The notes: generated by a model from the letters alone, not told the origin. A stretch of 64,000 nucleotides of DNA from Salinigranum salinum (GCF_009176545.1 NZ_VTOJ01000001.1:2372552-2436551); one strand, 5' to 3'. Positions 27,104 through 36,877 are shown, counted from the stretch's first letter. Numbers and translations are program-made.

Positions 27104-28459
27104 ATGAAACCGATTCGCACGCGGAACTGGACGCGCAGGGACCTCGTCAAACTCTCCGGCCTCGTTGGCCTCACCAGCCTCGCCGGTTGTGCAGGAACCA
27201 CCGAGGACGGGGGAAGCGACGGCAGCGGGGACGGTAGCAGCGATGGGAGCAGTGGGGACGGTGGCAGCGACGGCGGCTCCAACGACGGTAGTTCGGAGGA
27301 GACTGAAACCGAGACCGAGACCGAGAGCGGGGGTTCGGAGAGTGGGCCCTACACCATCGGGATGGTCAACTCGCTGACGGGGTCGCTGTCTGCGTTCGGT
27401 GAACGCAACCAGCGCGGGAAGGACCTCGCGCTGGAGGCGGTCAACGCCGTCGGCATCGACGGCCGGGAACTGGCCATCACCGTCGAGGACTCGGAGAGCC
27501 AGCCACAGGGTGGTGTCTCTGCGGCCCAGAAGCTGGTCAACCAGGACGGGGTCCCGTTCCTCATCGGCGCGGTGGGTTCGGGCGTCTCGCTGGCCATCTA
27601 CGAGTCCGTCGTTCAGGGGACCGACGTGGTCCAGCTGAGCCAGAACTCCACGGGGCTGAGCCTGACGGACTTCCCCGGCCTGCTGCGGATGTCGCCGACC
27701 GGGCGCACCCAGTCCACCGCCCTGTCGAACATCATCTCCGACGACGGCTACGACTCGGTCGCGCTCACGTACGTCAACAACGACTACGGACAGAGCCTGG
27801 CCGACGCCTTCGTCAACGCGTGGGACGGTGAGATCGCCTACAACAGCCCCCACGACCAGGAACAGCAGTCGTACTCCAGTGTGGTCTCCGAGATGAACAG
27901 CGCCGGCGCCGACGCGTGGCTGTTCATCACCTATCAGGCGGAGTTCGCGACGATGGTCAACGAGGCGTACTCGTCCGGCTACGAGGCCCAGTTCTACGGG
28001 GCCGACTCCGTCTCGGGCGACAACGTCCTCGAGAACACGCCGGAGGGCAGCATCGACGGGATGAAGATCGTCGTGCCCTCGGCACCCGTCGAGGAAGAGA
28101 ACTACCAGCAGTTCGCCGCGGAGTTCGAGGAGGCCTACGGTGAGCAGCCGACCTCGTGGTCGGCCTACGCCTACGACTGCGTCATCAACGCGGCACTGGC
28201 CATCCAGGCCGCCGACGAGTTCACCGGTGCGGCGCTTCAGGAGACGGTCCGCGAGGTATCGCGGCCAGAGGGTGAACAGGTCACCTCGTTCGAGGCTGCC
28301 AGTCAGATTCTGGCCGACGGCGGCGGTCCGAGCGACGTCGACTACCAGGGGGTCAGTGGCCCCATCGACTTCAACGAAGCCGGCGACCCCGTTGGCTTCC
28401 TGCAGATTCAGACGGTCCAAGACCACGGGTACGTCGGCACCGGCTTCATCGAGTCCTGA
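27104..28459 (+). CDS. livK: Branched-chain amino-acid ABC substrate-binding lipoprotein (LivK-like)
   Basis: 451 residues. It has a Tat signal TRRDLVKLSGLVGLTSLAGC with Cys29 as lipid anchor, then a 55-residue Gly/Ser/Asp/Glu linker. The type I periplasmic-binding fold follows: YTIGMVNSLTGSLSAFGERNQRGKDLALEAVNAVGI, FLIGAVGSGVSLAIYESV, SPTGRTQSTALSNII, VALTYVNNDYGQSLADAFV. It captures branched-chain or related amino acids outside the cell. It is first in a five-gene operon. A TATA-like ATCTATAAG lies at 27063-27071, about 35 nt before the ATG, and palindromes GCCCGGGC (27071-27078) and GGGCT-AGCCC arms follow it. Confidence 0.88.
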   Translation: MKPIRTRNWTRRDLVKLSGLVGLTSLAGCAGTTEDGGSDGSGDGSSDGSSGDGGSDGGSNDGSSEETETETETESGGSESGPYTIGMVNSLTGSLSAFGERNQRGKDLALEAVNAVGIDGRELAITVEDSESQPQGGVSAAQKLVNQDGVPFLIGAVGSGVSLAIYESVVQGTDVVQLSQNSTGLSLTDFPGLLRMSPTGRTQSTALSNIISDDGYDSVALTYVNNDYGQSLADAFVNAWDGEIAYNSPHDQEQQSYSSVVSEMNSAGADAWLFITYQAEFATMVNEAYSSGYEAQFYGADSVSGDNVLENTPEGSIDGMKIVVPSAPVEEENYQQFAAEFEEAYGEQPTSWSAYAYDCVINAALAIQAADEFTGAALQETVREVSRPEGEQVTSFEAASQILADGGGPSDVDYQGVSGPIDFNEAGDPVGFLQIQTVQDHGYVGTGFIES

Positions 28460-28466
28460 CCGGGCC

Positions 28467-29408
28467 ATGGTACTCGACTACCTCGCAAGCGGTCTCGTGT
28501 TCAGCAGCATCATCGTCCTGGGGAGCATCGGGCTCTCGCTGATATACAGCATCGCGAACTTCGCGAACTTCGCCCACGGCGACACGATGACCGTCGGCGC
28601 CTACGCCGCGCTCGTCACGTTCGGGGCCACCGGGGGCCTCGGCGCTGGCCTCCTCGGCCTGCCAGTCGGGTTCTTCGTTGCGCTGGTGGTCGGTATCGTC
28701 GCGGCGGCCGTCGTGGCCGTCCTCACGGAGAAGGTGGTCTACGACGGCATGGACACCGGCTCGATCGAGCTGCTCATCACGTCCATCGGAATCGCGTTCA
28801 TCTACCGGGCCATCATCCGGATGGGCTTCGGCGCGGACTTCACGCGCTACGATGTCCAGACGCTGCGCCCCATCGAGACGCTGTTGCCCTACGGCATCCG
28901 CGTCACGCAACACGACGTGGCCATCGTCCTCTCGGCGTTCGTCCTCGTTGGGGGCCTGCACACGCTGCTCCAGTACAGCGACCTCGGGCGCAAGATGCGG
29001 GCGATGGCCGACAACCCCGACCTCGCGCGCGTCAGCGGCATTCGGACCGACCGGGTGAAGCTCTGGACGTGGATCATCGGTGCCGGTCTCGCCGGCTCGG
29101 GCGGGGTGTTCCTGGGGCTGTACAACCAGCTCTCGCCGCGCATGGGGTTCAACCTGCTCCTGCTCATCTTCGCCGCCGTCATCCTCGGCGGCATCGGTTC
29201 GGTCTACGGGGCGATGCTCGGCGGCTTCCTCATCGGGATGATAAACCAGTTGACGCCCGTACTCGGGCAACTGGGCGAACTCCTGCCGCTCGTCCCGGAC
29301 ACGTTCGCCATCCCCATCGGCATCGAGTACGCGAACGCCATCGCGTTCGTCATCATGGTCGCGGTCCTGCTCGTCAGGCCGCGCGGTATCGCCGGGGAGG
29401 GAGCCTGA
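28467..29408 (+). CDS. livH: Branched-chain amino-acid ABC permease LivH
   Basis: The 313-residue protein starts MVLDYLASGLVFSSIIVLGS at ATG 28467, 7 nt after livK. About eight membrane helices are visible with family motifs IYSIANFANFAHGDTMTVGAYAAL near the start and RKMRAMADNPDLARVSGIRTDRVKLWTWIIGAGLAGSGGVFLGL (the coupling region) in the second half, then AAVILGGIGSVYGAMLGGFLIGM. With LivM it forms the transmembrane channel. Confidence 0.9.
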   Translation: MVLDYLASGLVFSSIIVLGSIGLSLIYSIANFANFAHGDTMTVGAYAALVTFGATGGLGAGLLGLPVGFFVALVVGIVAAAVVAVLTEKVVYDGMDTGSIELLITSIGIAFIYRAIIRMGFGADFTRYDVQTLRPIETLLPYGIRVTQHDVAIVLSAFVLVGGLHTLLQYSDLGRKMRAMADNPDLARVSGIRTDRVKLWTWIIGAGLAGSGGVFLGLYNQLSPRMGFNLLLLIFAAVILGGIGSVYGAMLGGFLIGMINQLTPVLGQLGELLPLVPDTFAIPIGIEYANAIAFVIMVAVLLVRPRGIAGEGA

Positions 29409-29409
29409 G

Positions 29410-30588
29410 ATGGGGGTACTCAGCGACCCACGGGGGTACTGGGGAGACCTCACGACCCCCGAACGCGGGGTCGTCGGCGCCATCACCGCCTTCGCCGGTC
29501 TCCTCGTGCTCGGCCTGCTCACCGGGGTGCTCGCACCGGCGTACTTCCTCTACCTCGTCGGCCTCGCGGGGATGTACGCGCTACTCTCGTTCGGGCTGAA
29601 CTCCCAGTGGGGGTTCACCGGACTCATCAACTTCAGCGTGGCCGCCTTCTTCGGCCTCGGTGCATACGGCACCGCGCTGATGAGCGCCAGTTCGTCGCCG
29701 ATTGCCGGGCAGTTCCTGCCCATCTTCGGGTTGGTCGCCGCGCTGGTGCTGGCCGCGGTACTGGCCGTCGCCATCGGCATCCCGACCCTGCGCCTGCGCG
29801 CGGACTACCTCGCAATCGCCTCGCTCGGCCTCGCCGAAGTGGTCCGACTGATCGTCCTCAACGAACGCGAGCTGACGAACGGGAGCGCCGGTGTCCGTGG
29901 CATCCCGACGTTCTTCGAGGGGTGGCCGGTGCTCGAAACCCTGCCACAGCAACTGCCGGGTATCTTCATCCAGCCGCTCCCCGGGACGCGACTCGTCTTC
30001 GAGGAGCCGTTCTGGAGCGCGCTGTTGAACGTGGCGGTCGTCGTCACGTTCGTCGCCGGGAGTTACGCCATCCTCCGGCGGGCACATCGCTCGCCGTGGG
30101 GGCGCGTCCTCCGAACCATCCGGGGGGACGAGGACCTCGCGCGTGCACTCGGCAAGCACACCTACGGGTTCAAGATGCAGTCGTTCGTCCTCGGGAGCCT
30201 CATCATGGCGCTCGCGGGGGTGTTCTACGCGCACCTGAACCTCTACGTCAGCCCGAGCGACCTCGATCCAGTGACCACGTTCTACGTCTGGGTCGCCGTC
30301 ATCCTCGGCGGCAGCGGATCGAACCGCGGTGCGCTGTTCGGCGGTATCGTCATCGTCACCATCCGTGAGGGGACGCGCTTCCTCAACGGCTTCGAGTGGA
30401 TCCCGGTCGACGTGGCGCCGCTACGCATTCTCCTGATCGGTGTCCTCATCGTGGTACTGATGCGCTACCGACCGCAGGGAATCCTCCCGCCGCAGCGGGA
30501 ACTCATCTGGCCGAGCGTCGTCGACGAGGCACCCGACCAGCCGACGTCAGGCGTCCGCGAAGCCAGGACGGGAGGGAACGATGACTGA
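29410..30588 (+). CDS. livM: Branched-chain amino-acid ABC permease LivM
   Basis: 392 residues. The ATG at 29410 begins 1 nt after the livH stop. Membrane helices run from residue 16 to about 350. The motifs LNSQWGFTGLINFSVAAFFGLGAYGTA and RAHRSPWGRVLRTIRGDEDLARALGKHTYGFKMQSFVLGS (coupling helix), and VWVAVILGGSGSNRGALFGGIV, are those of LivM. A charged tail of about 40 residues follows. It overlaps livG by 8 nt. Confidence 0.9.
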   Translation: MGVLSDPRGYWGDLTTPERGVVGAITAFAGLLVLGLLTGVLAPAYFLYLVGLAGMYALLSFGLNSQWGFTGLINFSVAAFFGLGAYGTALMSASSSPIAGQFLPIFGLVAALVLAAVLAVAIGIPTLRLRADYLAIASLGLAEVVRLIVLNERELTNGSAGVRGIPTFFEGWPVLETLPQQLPGIFIQPLPGTRLVFEEPFWSALLNVAVVVTFVAGSYAILRRAHRSPWGRVLRTIRGDEDLARALGKHTYGFKMQSFVLGSLIMALAGVFYAHLNLYVSPSDLDPVTTFYVWVAVILGGSGSNRGALFGGIVIVTIREGTRFLNGFEWIPVDVAPLRILLIGVLIVVLMRYRPQGILPPQRELIWPSVVDEAPDQPTSGVREARTGGNDD

Positions 30589-31426
30589 CGCCGACACGAC
30601 GGTCGCCGGCGACCGTGAGGAGGAGACGACGGGGACCGTTCGGTCCGACAAAGACGGTGGCCGCGACCTCGTCCTCGAGGTCGACGGCCTCCGGAAGTCC
30701 TTCGGGGCGCTGACCGCGACCGACGACGCCTCGTTCTCGGTCGAACGCGGTACCATCACGGGTCTCATCGGCCCGAACGGTGCCGGGAAGTCGACCCTGT
30801 TCAACCTCGTCTCGGGCTTTTACAAGCCCGACGCCGGGTCGGTCACGGTCAACGGCGTCGACGTGACCGGGATCGAGCCCTACGAGGTCGCCGACTACGG
30901 CCTCATCCGGACGTTCCAGACCCCGCGCAAACTCGAGGGGATGACCGTTCGGGAGGCGATGCTCGTCGGCCCGCGCAACCAGCCCGGCGAGTCCTTCCGG
31001 AACCTGTTTCTCAACCCGAGCGCGGTCGAGGAACGCGAACGGGCGAACCTCGAGCGGGCAGAACGCATCCTCGAGGAGTTCGAGATCGACCACCTCGCGA
31101 CCCAGCCGGCGACCAAGATATCGGGCGGCCAGATGAAACTGGTCGAACTCGCGCGTGCGATGCTGGCCGAACCGGAACTGCTCCTGCTCGACGAACCCGC
31201 CGCCGGGGTGAACCCGACGCTGCGGAACAAGCTCGCCGAGCAGATTCGCCGCCTCAACGAACAGGGCACCACGTTCCTGCTCATCGAACACGACATGGAC
31301 TTCGTGATGAAACTCGCCGACCCGGTCATCGTCCTCGACCAGGGCAGCGTCCTGATGGAGGGAACACCGGCACAGGTCCAGAGCGACGAACGTGTCATCG
31401 ACGCCTACCTCGGAGGGAGCCCGTGA
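30581..31426 (+). CDS. livG: Branched-chain amino-acid ABC ATPase LivG
   Basis: 281 residues with a 25-residue acidic N-terminal extension, Walker A GPNGAGKST, signature SGGQMKLVELARA, Walker B LLLLDEPAAGVNP and the H-loop LIEHDMDFVM. The LivG-specific insert GLIRTFQTPRKLEGMTVREAMLVG is present. The start ATG lies inside livM (8-nt overlap), and its stop overlaps the livF GTG start, so translation is coupled. Confidence 0.9.
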   Translation: MTDADTTVAGDREEETTGTVRSDKDGGRDLVLEVDGLRKSFGALTATDDASFSVERGTITGLIGPNGAGKSTLFNLVSGFYKPDAGSVTVNGVDVTGIEPYEVADYGLIRTFQTPRKLEGMTVREAMLVGPRNQPGESFRNLFLNPSAVEERERANLERAERILEEFEIDHLATQPATKISGGQMKLVELARAMLAEPELLLLDEPAAGVNPTLRNKLAEQIRRLNEQGTTFLLIEHDMDFVMKLADPVIVLDQGSVLMEGTPAQVQSDERVIDAYLGGSP

Positions 31427-32133
31427 GCGACCACGTCCTCGAGCTGACGGACGTCGACAGCGGCTACGGCGAAGTGCAGGTGCTCGACGACCTCACGTTA
31501 CACCTCGACGCCGGTGAGATCGTCTGTCTCATCGGTCCGAACGGGGCCGGCAAGTCGACCGTGCTGAAGACCGCCTTCGGGATGCTGACGCCGTGGACCG
31601 GGTCGGTCACCTACCACGGTGACGAAATCGGCGGGATGGCCCCCGAGGACATCGTCCGCGAGGGCATCGGCTTCGTCCCACAGACCGACAACGTGTTCGG
31701 ATCGCTGACCATCGACGAGAACCTCCGGATGGGCGGGGTCGCCCGGTCGTCGGGACTCGACGACGTCATCGGCCGCCTCTACGAGCGATTCCCACTCCTC
31801 GACGAGAAGCGGGCGGCGAAGGCCCGTACGCTCTCGGGGGGACAGCGGCAGGTGCTCGCGTTCGCCCGTGCCCTGGTGATGGAGCCCGACGTGTTGCTCA
31901 TCGACGAGCCGTCCGCCGGGCTGGCACCCAACACGGCCGACGAGGTATTCGGCCACGTGACCGCCGTCAACGAACTCGACACGGCGATCCTCATGGTCGA
32001 ACAGAACGCGAAGAAAGGGCTCGGCATCTCCGACCGGGGGTACGTCCTCGACCAGGGGACCGTCGCCTACGAGGACGAGGCCGGACAGCTGCTCGACAAC
32101 CCCGAAGTCTCCAGGCTGTACCTCGGCGGCTGA
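31423..32133 (+). CDS. livF: Branched-chain amino-acid ABC ATPase LivF
   Basis: 236 residues, GTG start at 31423 overlapping the livG stop. Walker A is GPNGAGKST, the signature is LSGGQRQVLAFARAL, Walker B is VLLIDEPSAGLAP and the H-loop is LMVEQNAKKGL. It ends DNPEVSRLYLGG, the standard LivF tail. It is the last gene of the liv operon; about 200 nt without a clear gene follow. Confidence 0.9.
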   Translation: MSDHVLELTDVDSGYGEVQVLDDLTLHLDAGEIVCLIGPNGAGKSTVLKTAFGMLTPWTGSVTYHGDEIGGMAPEDIVREGIGFVPQTDNVFGSLTIDENLRMGGVARSSGLDDVIGRLYERFPLLDEKRAAKARTLSGGQRQVLAFARALVMEPDVLLIDEPSAGLAPNTADEVFGHVTAVNELDTAILMVEQNAKKGLGISDRGYVLDQGTVAYEDEAGQLLDNPEVSRLYLGG

Positions 32134-32333
32134 CCGTCCCTCCGACCGGACGGTCCGGCCACGCGTCCGCCGGCGTCACGACTCGTTCCGCGAGAGCACC
32201 CAGAACGTCGGGAGACCGAGACGGTGGGGCAGCGCGCGCGTCAGCGTTCGGTTACTGAGCCACGGAACGTCCCCCCGTCTCCAGCCGGTTTTCGGCTGGT
32301 CGACGGAAGTCCCGGCGGTGGCCGGCGTTCGAC

Positions 32334-34784
32334 TCAGGGCTCGCGTCGCCAGACGATCCCCTGGGCGTTGTCGAGCTCCACCTCGTCGCCGCCGTCGACG
32401 CCGGGTGCGGCGAGTGCGACCGCCCAGTCGTCGGTCGGGATCGAGGGCATCTCCGCCTGCAGGATCTCGGGTGAGACCTCGACCGGGACGCCCTCCATGT
32501 TCGCCGCGAACAGCAACTGTTCGTCGCCGTCGGGCGAGATCCGGAAGCCGTAGTAGACGACTGTTCCCTCGGTGGGGTGGCGGTAGCCGTAGTACTCCTC
32601 GCTCTCGAAGTCGACGTCCGAGCGGAGCCACGGGCGTTCCTGGCGGAACTCGCGAACCTGGAGGTCGAACGCGGTCCGCTCGTCGTCCTGGGCGTCGTGC
32701 CAGTGCGAGAGGTTCGCGAAGTCGTGGACGTCCTGCATCCACGCGTAGCCGTACGCCTCGAGGTCGTCGGCCGCGAGGTCGTCGCCGAGCGGCTGGTCCA
32801 TCTCCGAGAGCATCGCCGCCATCACGTCGAGGTCGTACTCCGTCGACTTGACCGTCGCGGACAGGGCGTCCATGAACGTCAGCAGTTCCTCCTTCTCCTC
32901 GAAACCGAGCTCTTTGACCCGCTGGAAGTGGTCCGGGCTCTGGAACTGTTCCTCGCGCACCTGCCAGTAGAGGAACTTCGACTCGTCGGAGACCACCTTG
33001 ACGTTCCAGATCGAGTCCGTGTCGCGGACGAACCCCCACGGCGCGCGCATGTTGGCGTGGACGAAGTCCATCGGCACCCCCGGCGCGAAGCAGTAGAAGA
33101 ACATCGACGACGCGGGGTTGTTGTACGCGGCGTCGAGCGTCTCGGGGTAGTCCTCACCCAGATAGGGGTTGACGGGCGACTGGTTGAACGACACGGTGGG
33201 GTCGATCTGCGTCCCCCGCCGGATGGTGTCGTGGTTCGCCACCCCCGTGAGCCACTGGCTGCCGAACTCACACACTTCGCGGACACGCCACCACTTCGTC
33301 GCCCAGAACGTCAGCAGGGCGGGCGTGTTGTGCGCGAACGTGATCGGCGACCACTGGAACGAGTGGGGGTGCTGTTCGATCAACGCGCGATACGAGGAGG
33401 CGAGCTCCCAGTCCTCGCGCGGCCACGGCCGCCCGTCCTCGTAGATCATCCACGGGCGGTACTCGGTGCCGGCGACCTCCTGCGTGACGCGGTCCATCTC
33501 GGCGAGGAACGCGTCGTCGTGGACGTTCTCGTCGCGACCGGGGTCGTAGTAGGTGAAATCCTGTGCGCCGTCGACGCGGATGCCGTCGGCACCGTAATCC
33601 ATCCGGCGGCGCTGGAGTTCGAGCAGGATCGCGCGGACGGTGGGGTGTTTGTAGTGCAGGTGTTTGCCGTACATCCCCGGCCCCTCGAAGTAGTCGTCGT
33701 TGAGGAGTTCGGCACCGCGGTTGTCGGCGTGACCGAGCGCGACGTCGAACACCACCTTGATCGGGTCGGGGAGGTTGTGACACGCGGCGATGAAGTCGAC
33801 GAGTTCGTCCGGACGGCCCGTCTCGAGTACGGCCGGATTGGTCGCCGAGTACGCCGAGACGACGATGTCGTACCCCCAGTTGATCATGTCGGGGCGGTCG
33901 ACCTCGACGGAGAGCGTCCCCTCGCTGTCGTCGTCTCCCGCTCCACCCGCGCCGTCTGCCGTCTCCGCCCGCCAGTAGTCGTCGAACTCGCGGTTCTCCG
34001 TGAGGGGTTCGACGGGCATCAGCTGGATGCCGTCGTAGCCGACGAAGTTGCGTTCGGCGGGGGTCAGCTCTTCGCCCGATTCGAGCTTCTCGCCGATGGT
34101 CTCGTAGTGGCGAGCCAGCCCCCCGAGCGTGCCGTCCTCGGTGGCGGTGCCGGGGTGGATCTCGACCATCGCGTTCGCGGGGTCCACGCGGGGAAGCCCG
34201 TCGTGTTCGGTGGTGGAGACGCGCTCGTCGCCCGTTCCGAGCGCCTCGAAGTAGTCGCGGTCGGCGCGCGAGGCGTCGAGCGACGCCCAGTCGTACAGCT
34301 CCGGGGGGGCGAACGCGCCGAACGGCGTCGAGTACGCGAGCGGGTCCGTGACGGTCTCTTCCCCGTCGTCGGTCTCGTACACCAGCCGGTAGAACGCCCC
34401 GAACTGCTCCCGCGTGCCCGCGCGAACGTCCTCGACGGCGACCCAGTGGTAGTCGCCGTTGCGGTCGACGTCGACGCGGTCGCGGTGGAACTCGATCTCG
34501 TCGCCCTCGTCGTCCAGGGACTCGTAGTCGATCCCCTCGGTCGGCGTCAGCAGTTCGAGCGAGACGGCCTCGGCCGCGACGCCCTCGTCGAGGAGTTCGG
34601 GCGTCCAGAAGCCGAACTCGGCGACCCCCGCGTCGGCGTCGTAGTGGGCTCCCAGCCGGGTGACGATCTCCTTCGCCGCCTCGAAGTCGTCGTCGTGATC
34701 GGCGACGACGGCGTCGTGCCACTCGACGAGGGCCGCGGTGGCGTCGTCGTCGCGGCTCGGTTCGGTGTACGTGACTTGGCTCAT
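32334..34784 (-). CDS. gghA: GH13-type hydrolase, probable glucosylglycerol hydrolase (GghA-like)
   Basis: 816 residues. The N-terminal helical part (VEWHDAVVADHDDDFEAAKEIVTRLGAHYDA, then GVAEFGFWTPELL) matches, from memory, cyanobacterial GghA. The (beta/alpha)8 core has VVFDVALGHADNRG, nucleophile Asp in GIRVDGAQDF, acid Glu in WMIYEDGRPWP and transition-state Asp in GVANHDTIRRG, so the GH13 triad is complete. A C-terminal beta domain ends FRISPDGDEQLLFAANMEG. It would release glucose and glycerol from glucosylglycerol, a compatible solute, in the cytoplasm (no signal). The start overlaps the amylase stop by 4 nt. The assignment could instead be a sucrose/glucosylglycerate-phosphorylase-like enzyme. 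Confidence 0.7.
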   Translation of the reverse strand: MSQVTYTEPSRDDDATAALVEWHDAVVADHDDDFEAAKEIVTRLGAHYDADAGVAEFGFWTPELLDEGVAAEAVSLELLTPTEGIDYESLDDEGDEIEFHRDRVDVDRNGDYHWVAVEDVRAGTREQFGAFYRLVYETDDGEETVTDPLAYSTPFGAFAPPELYDWASLDASRADRDYFEALGTGDERVSTTEHDGLPRVDPANAMVEIHPGTATEDGTLGGLARHYETIGEKLESGEELTPAERNFVGYDGIQLMPVEPLTENREFDDYWRAETADGAGGAGDDDSEGTLSVEVDRPDMINWGYDIVVSAYSATNPAVLETGRPDELVDFIAACHNLPDPIKVVFDVALGHADNRGAELLNDDYFEGPGMYGKHLHYKHPTVRAILLELQRRRMDYGADGIRVDGAQDFTYYDPGRDENVHDDAFLAEMDRVTQEVAGTEYRPWMIYEDGRPWPREDWELASSYRALIEQHPHSFQWSPITFAHNTPALLTFWATKWWRVREVCEFGSQWLTGVANHDTIRRGTQIDPTVSFNQSPVNPYLGEDYPETLDAAYNNPASSMFFYCFAPGVPMDFVHANMRAPWGFVRDTDSIWNVKVVSDESKFLYWQVREEQFQSPDHFQRVKELGFEEKEELLTFMDALSATVKSTEYDLDVMAAMLSEMDQPLGDDLAADDLEAYGYAWMQDVHDFANLSHWHDAQDDERTAFDLQVREFRQERPWLRSDVDFESEEYYGYRHPTEGTVVYYGFRISPDGDEQLLFAANMEGVPVEVSPEILQAEMPSIPTDDWAVALAAPGVDGGDEVELDNAQGIVWRREP

Positions 34785-36802
34785 CGCTCCTCGAGGACCG
34801 CGACGCTCTCGACCTCGACCGTGCCGTCGGAGACGACGGTCTCTCCGCTGACGAGGTTGGTGGCGTCGACGTCCGCGTCGATCTCGGCGTACTGCGGGGC
34901 GTCACCGAAGTTGAGGACGACGACGACCGACTGTCCCTCGGCCTCGCGGCGGAACGCGGTGACCTTCTCCGAGGAGGCCTCGTAGTCGATACGACCGATC
35001 TCGCCGCGGAAGTTCAGCGCCGGCGTCTCCGAGCGCATCTCGATGAGGTGTTCGTAATGTTCGCGGACGTCGTCGCGGGCGTGATCCCACGCGAGCGCGT
35101 CGCGGCGGCCGCGCTGACCGATCTCCTGGCCGCCGTACAGCATCGGCACGCCGGGCAGCGTGAACAGCGCACCGGCGCTGGCGAAGGCGGCCTCGTCGCC
35201 GCACTCGACGATGTAGCGCGTCTCGTCGTGGTTCTCCTGGTAGAGCATGAACGACGCGTGATCCGGGAAGCCAACCTCGGTCCGCTGCTCGATGGCGTCG
35301 AGGATCGCGTCCGCGGGCTGGTGACCGTCGCCCACCTGCCGGAGCGTGAAGTACAGCGTCGTGTCGAAGTGCATGTCGAACATCCCCTCGTGGAAGTCGG
35401 CGATGTAGGGGATGGTCTCGTCGAGCAGCAGGAAGTCGGGGTCCTGCGACTTCACGCGGTCGCGCAGCTCCTGCCAGAAGGTGAACGGGACGGCCCACGC
35501 CATGTCGCAGCGGAAGCCGTCGACGATCTCGAACCACTGCTGGACCGCGTCGAGCAGGTAGCGGCGCACCTCGAGGTTGTGGTAGTCGAAGTTGGCGATG
35601 TACTCCCAGTCGAAGTACGTCCCCGGTTCGCCGTTCTCCTGCCACTCGTACCAGTCGTAGTACTCCGAGTCGGGGTTCTTGTAGGCGTCTTGGAAGAACG
35701 GGTGCTGGCGCGCGGAGTGGTTGAGCACGAGGTCGAACAGCACCTTCATGCCGCGGTCGTGGGCGGCGTCGACGAACTCCTGGTACGCCTCCATGTCGCC
35801 GAGGTCGTCGGCGACGGAGTAGAAGTCGACGATGTTGTAGCCGTGGGGTGCGTGGTCGTTCTGCAGGACCGGCGTGAGCCAGAGACAGTCGACGCCCAGC
35901 TCCTCGAGGTAGTCGAGCCGCTTCTGGATGGCCGCGAACGTGTTCTCGGCCTCGTCGTCGTCGGAGGCGAAGCCGCGGACGTAGATCTCGTACAGCGTGA
36001 TGTCCTTCGACCACTCCGGCGGCTCGTAGAGGCGGCCGGTCTCGACCTGTTTCTCACTGGGGTCGTGCGTCGCCACCCCACCGTCCGTCCGAGCACCCTC
36101 GCCGAAGTCGATCGTCGTCCCTTTCACGCGGATCTCGATGGCGTCCGCGACCGAGTACTCCGAGTCGATCGAGACGGCGTGGACGCGCGTCTTCTCCTCG
36201 AACGCCTCCGTTGGAATCGTGAGCGTCCAGCCGTCGACCGCCACCTTCGAGTCGTCGACCGGCCAGCGGTCGTCGACGAGGAACTCCACGGAGAGGTCCT
36301 CGCGCGGCGTCGAACTGTTCGGGTTGGGCTGTGGGTCGGCCTCGACGACGACCGTGTCGCCCTCGACGCGACCGTGGAGCGTGACCCGGGGACGACCGCC
36401 GCCGGTGCCCTCCTTCTTCGCGCCGAGCGCGCCGCTCCCGGAGCCCGAGACGCCGGAGATGCCGGAGACGCCCGAGACGCCCGAGACACCGGACATCCCC
36501 GACTGCCCGGACATCCCCGACTGCCCGGACGAACCGGCACCGCGGCCGCTGGGGGCGAGTTCGCCCGGGAAGACGCGGATGGTGAGTTCGTCGACGCCGA
36601 GCGGACCGGTGAGTTCGAGGACGAACGTTCCCGCGGCGTCGGGCGTGAAGTCGACGACGGGCTCGTCGCCGAACGAGAGCTGGCTCGAGATCGGTGCGGA
36701 TTTGACGCGCCACGTGTAGTCGGCGTCCGGATCCGGATCGCGCGGGGCGACCTGAACCGTTTCGCCGACTGCCATGAACTGAGGCGGACCTGGATGGTGC
36801 AT
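34781..36802 (-). CDS. Alpha-amylase family (GH13) cyclomaltodextrinase/maltogenic-type enzyme
   Basis: 673 residues. An N-terminal Ig-like domain (about 12-80) is followed by a Gly-Ser-X linker (about 85-129), a second beta domain (about 138-250) and the GH13 barrel (about 268-600), which holds VLFDLVLNHSARQHPFF, nucleophile Asp in GFRCDMAWAVP, acid Glu in LLLDETIPYI and Asp in ENHDETRYI. A C-terminal beta domain closes the protein. No signal peptide is seen, so it probably cuts intracellular alpha-glucans or cyclodextrins. It is the first gene of a two-gene leftward operon with the gghA-like gene (4-nt overlap). An ATG 27 nt downstream (MAVGET) is an alternative start. It shares its upstream region with the divergent GH15 gene. 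Confidence 0.85.
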   Translation of the reverse strand: MHHPGPPQFMAVGETVQVAPRDPDPDADYTWRVKSAPISSQLSFGDEPVVDFTPDAAGTFVLELTGPLGVDELTIRVFPGELAPSGRGAGSSGQSGMSGQSGMSGVSGVSGVSGISGVSGSGSGALGAKKEGTGGGRPRVTLHGRVEGDTVVVEADPQPNPNSSTPREDLSVEFLVDDRWPVDDSKVAVDGWTLTIPTEAFEEKTRVHAVSIDSEYSVADAIEIRVKGTTIDFGEGARTDGGVATHDPSEKQVETGRLYEPPEWSKDITLYEIYVRGFASDDDEAENTFAAIQKRLDYLEELGVDCLWLTPVLQNDHAPHGYNIVDFYSVADDLGDMEAYQEFVDAAHDRGMKVLFDLVLNHSARQHPFFQDAYKNPDSEYYDWYEWQENGEPGTYFDWEYIANFDYHNLEVRRYLLDAVQQWFEIVDGFRCDMAWAVPFTFWQELRDRVKSQDPDFLLLDETIPYIADFHEGMFDMHFDTTLYFTLRQVGDGHQPADAILDAIEQRTEVGFPDHASFMLYQENHDETRYIVECGDEAAFASAGALFTLPGVPMLYGGQEIGQRGRRDALAWDHARDDVREHYEHLIEMRSETPALNFRGEIGRIDYEASSEKVTAFRREAEGQSVVVVLNFGDAPQYAEIDADVDATNLVSGETVVSDGTVEVESVAVLEER
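36415..36550. repeat. Tandem coding repeats for a Gly-Ser-X linker
   Basis: Within the amylase gene, short units read out on the coding strand as SGQSGM, SGMSG, SGVSG and SGISG repeats. On the + strand GGACATCCCCGACTGCCC is repeated twice in direct tandem, and GAGACGCC/GAGACACC units follow. The low-complexity linker joins the N-terminal Ig-like domain to the rest. Such repeats can change length by slippage. Confidence 0.7.
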
Positions 36803-36856
36803 GGGCGCTAGTGGAGAGAGGAGCCACTTTTGTTTTGCGAAAGCGACGAGTTATTG

Positions 36857-36877
36857 ACTACGGGTGTAGTGGTCGAC
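36857..36877. promoter_or_regulatory. Operator-like element, copy 1 (ACTAC-N4-GTAGT + GGTCGAC)
   Basis: ACTAC-GGGT-GTAGT is a perfect 5-bp inverted repeat with a 4-nt spacer, followed by GGTCGAC. The same 21-bp arrangement recurs 45 nt to the right. It lies about 55 nt upstream of the amylase start, just behind the amylase TATA region (CTTTTGTTTTGCG at about 36828-36838). It probably binds a sugar regulator of the TrmB type, whose sites contain TACT/AGTA halves; that identity is inference. Confidence 0.6.
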
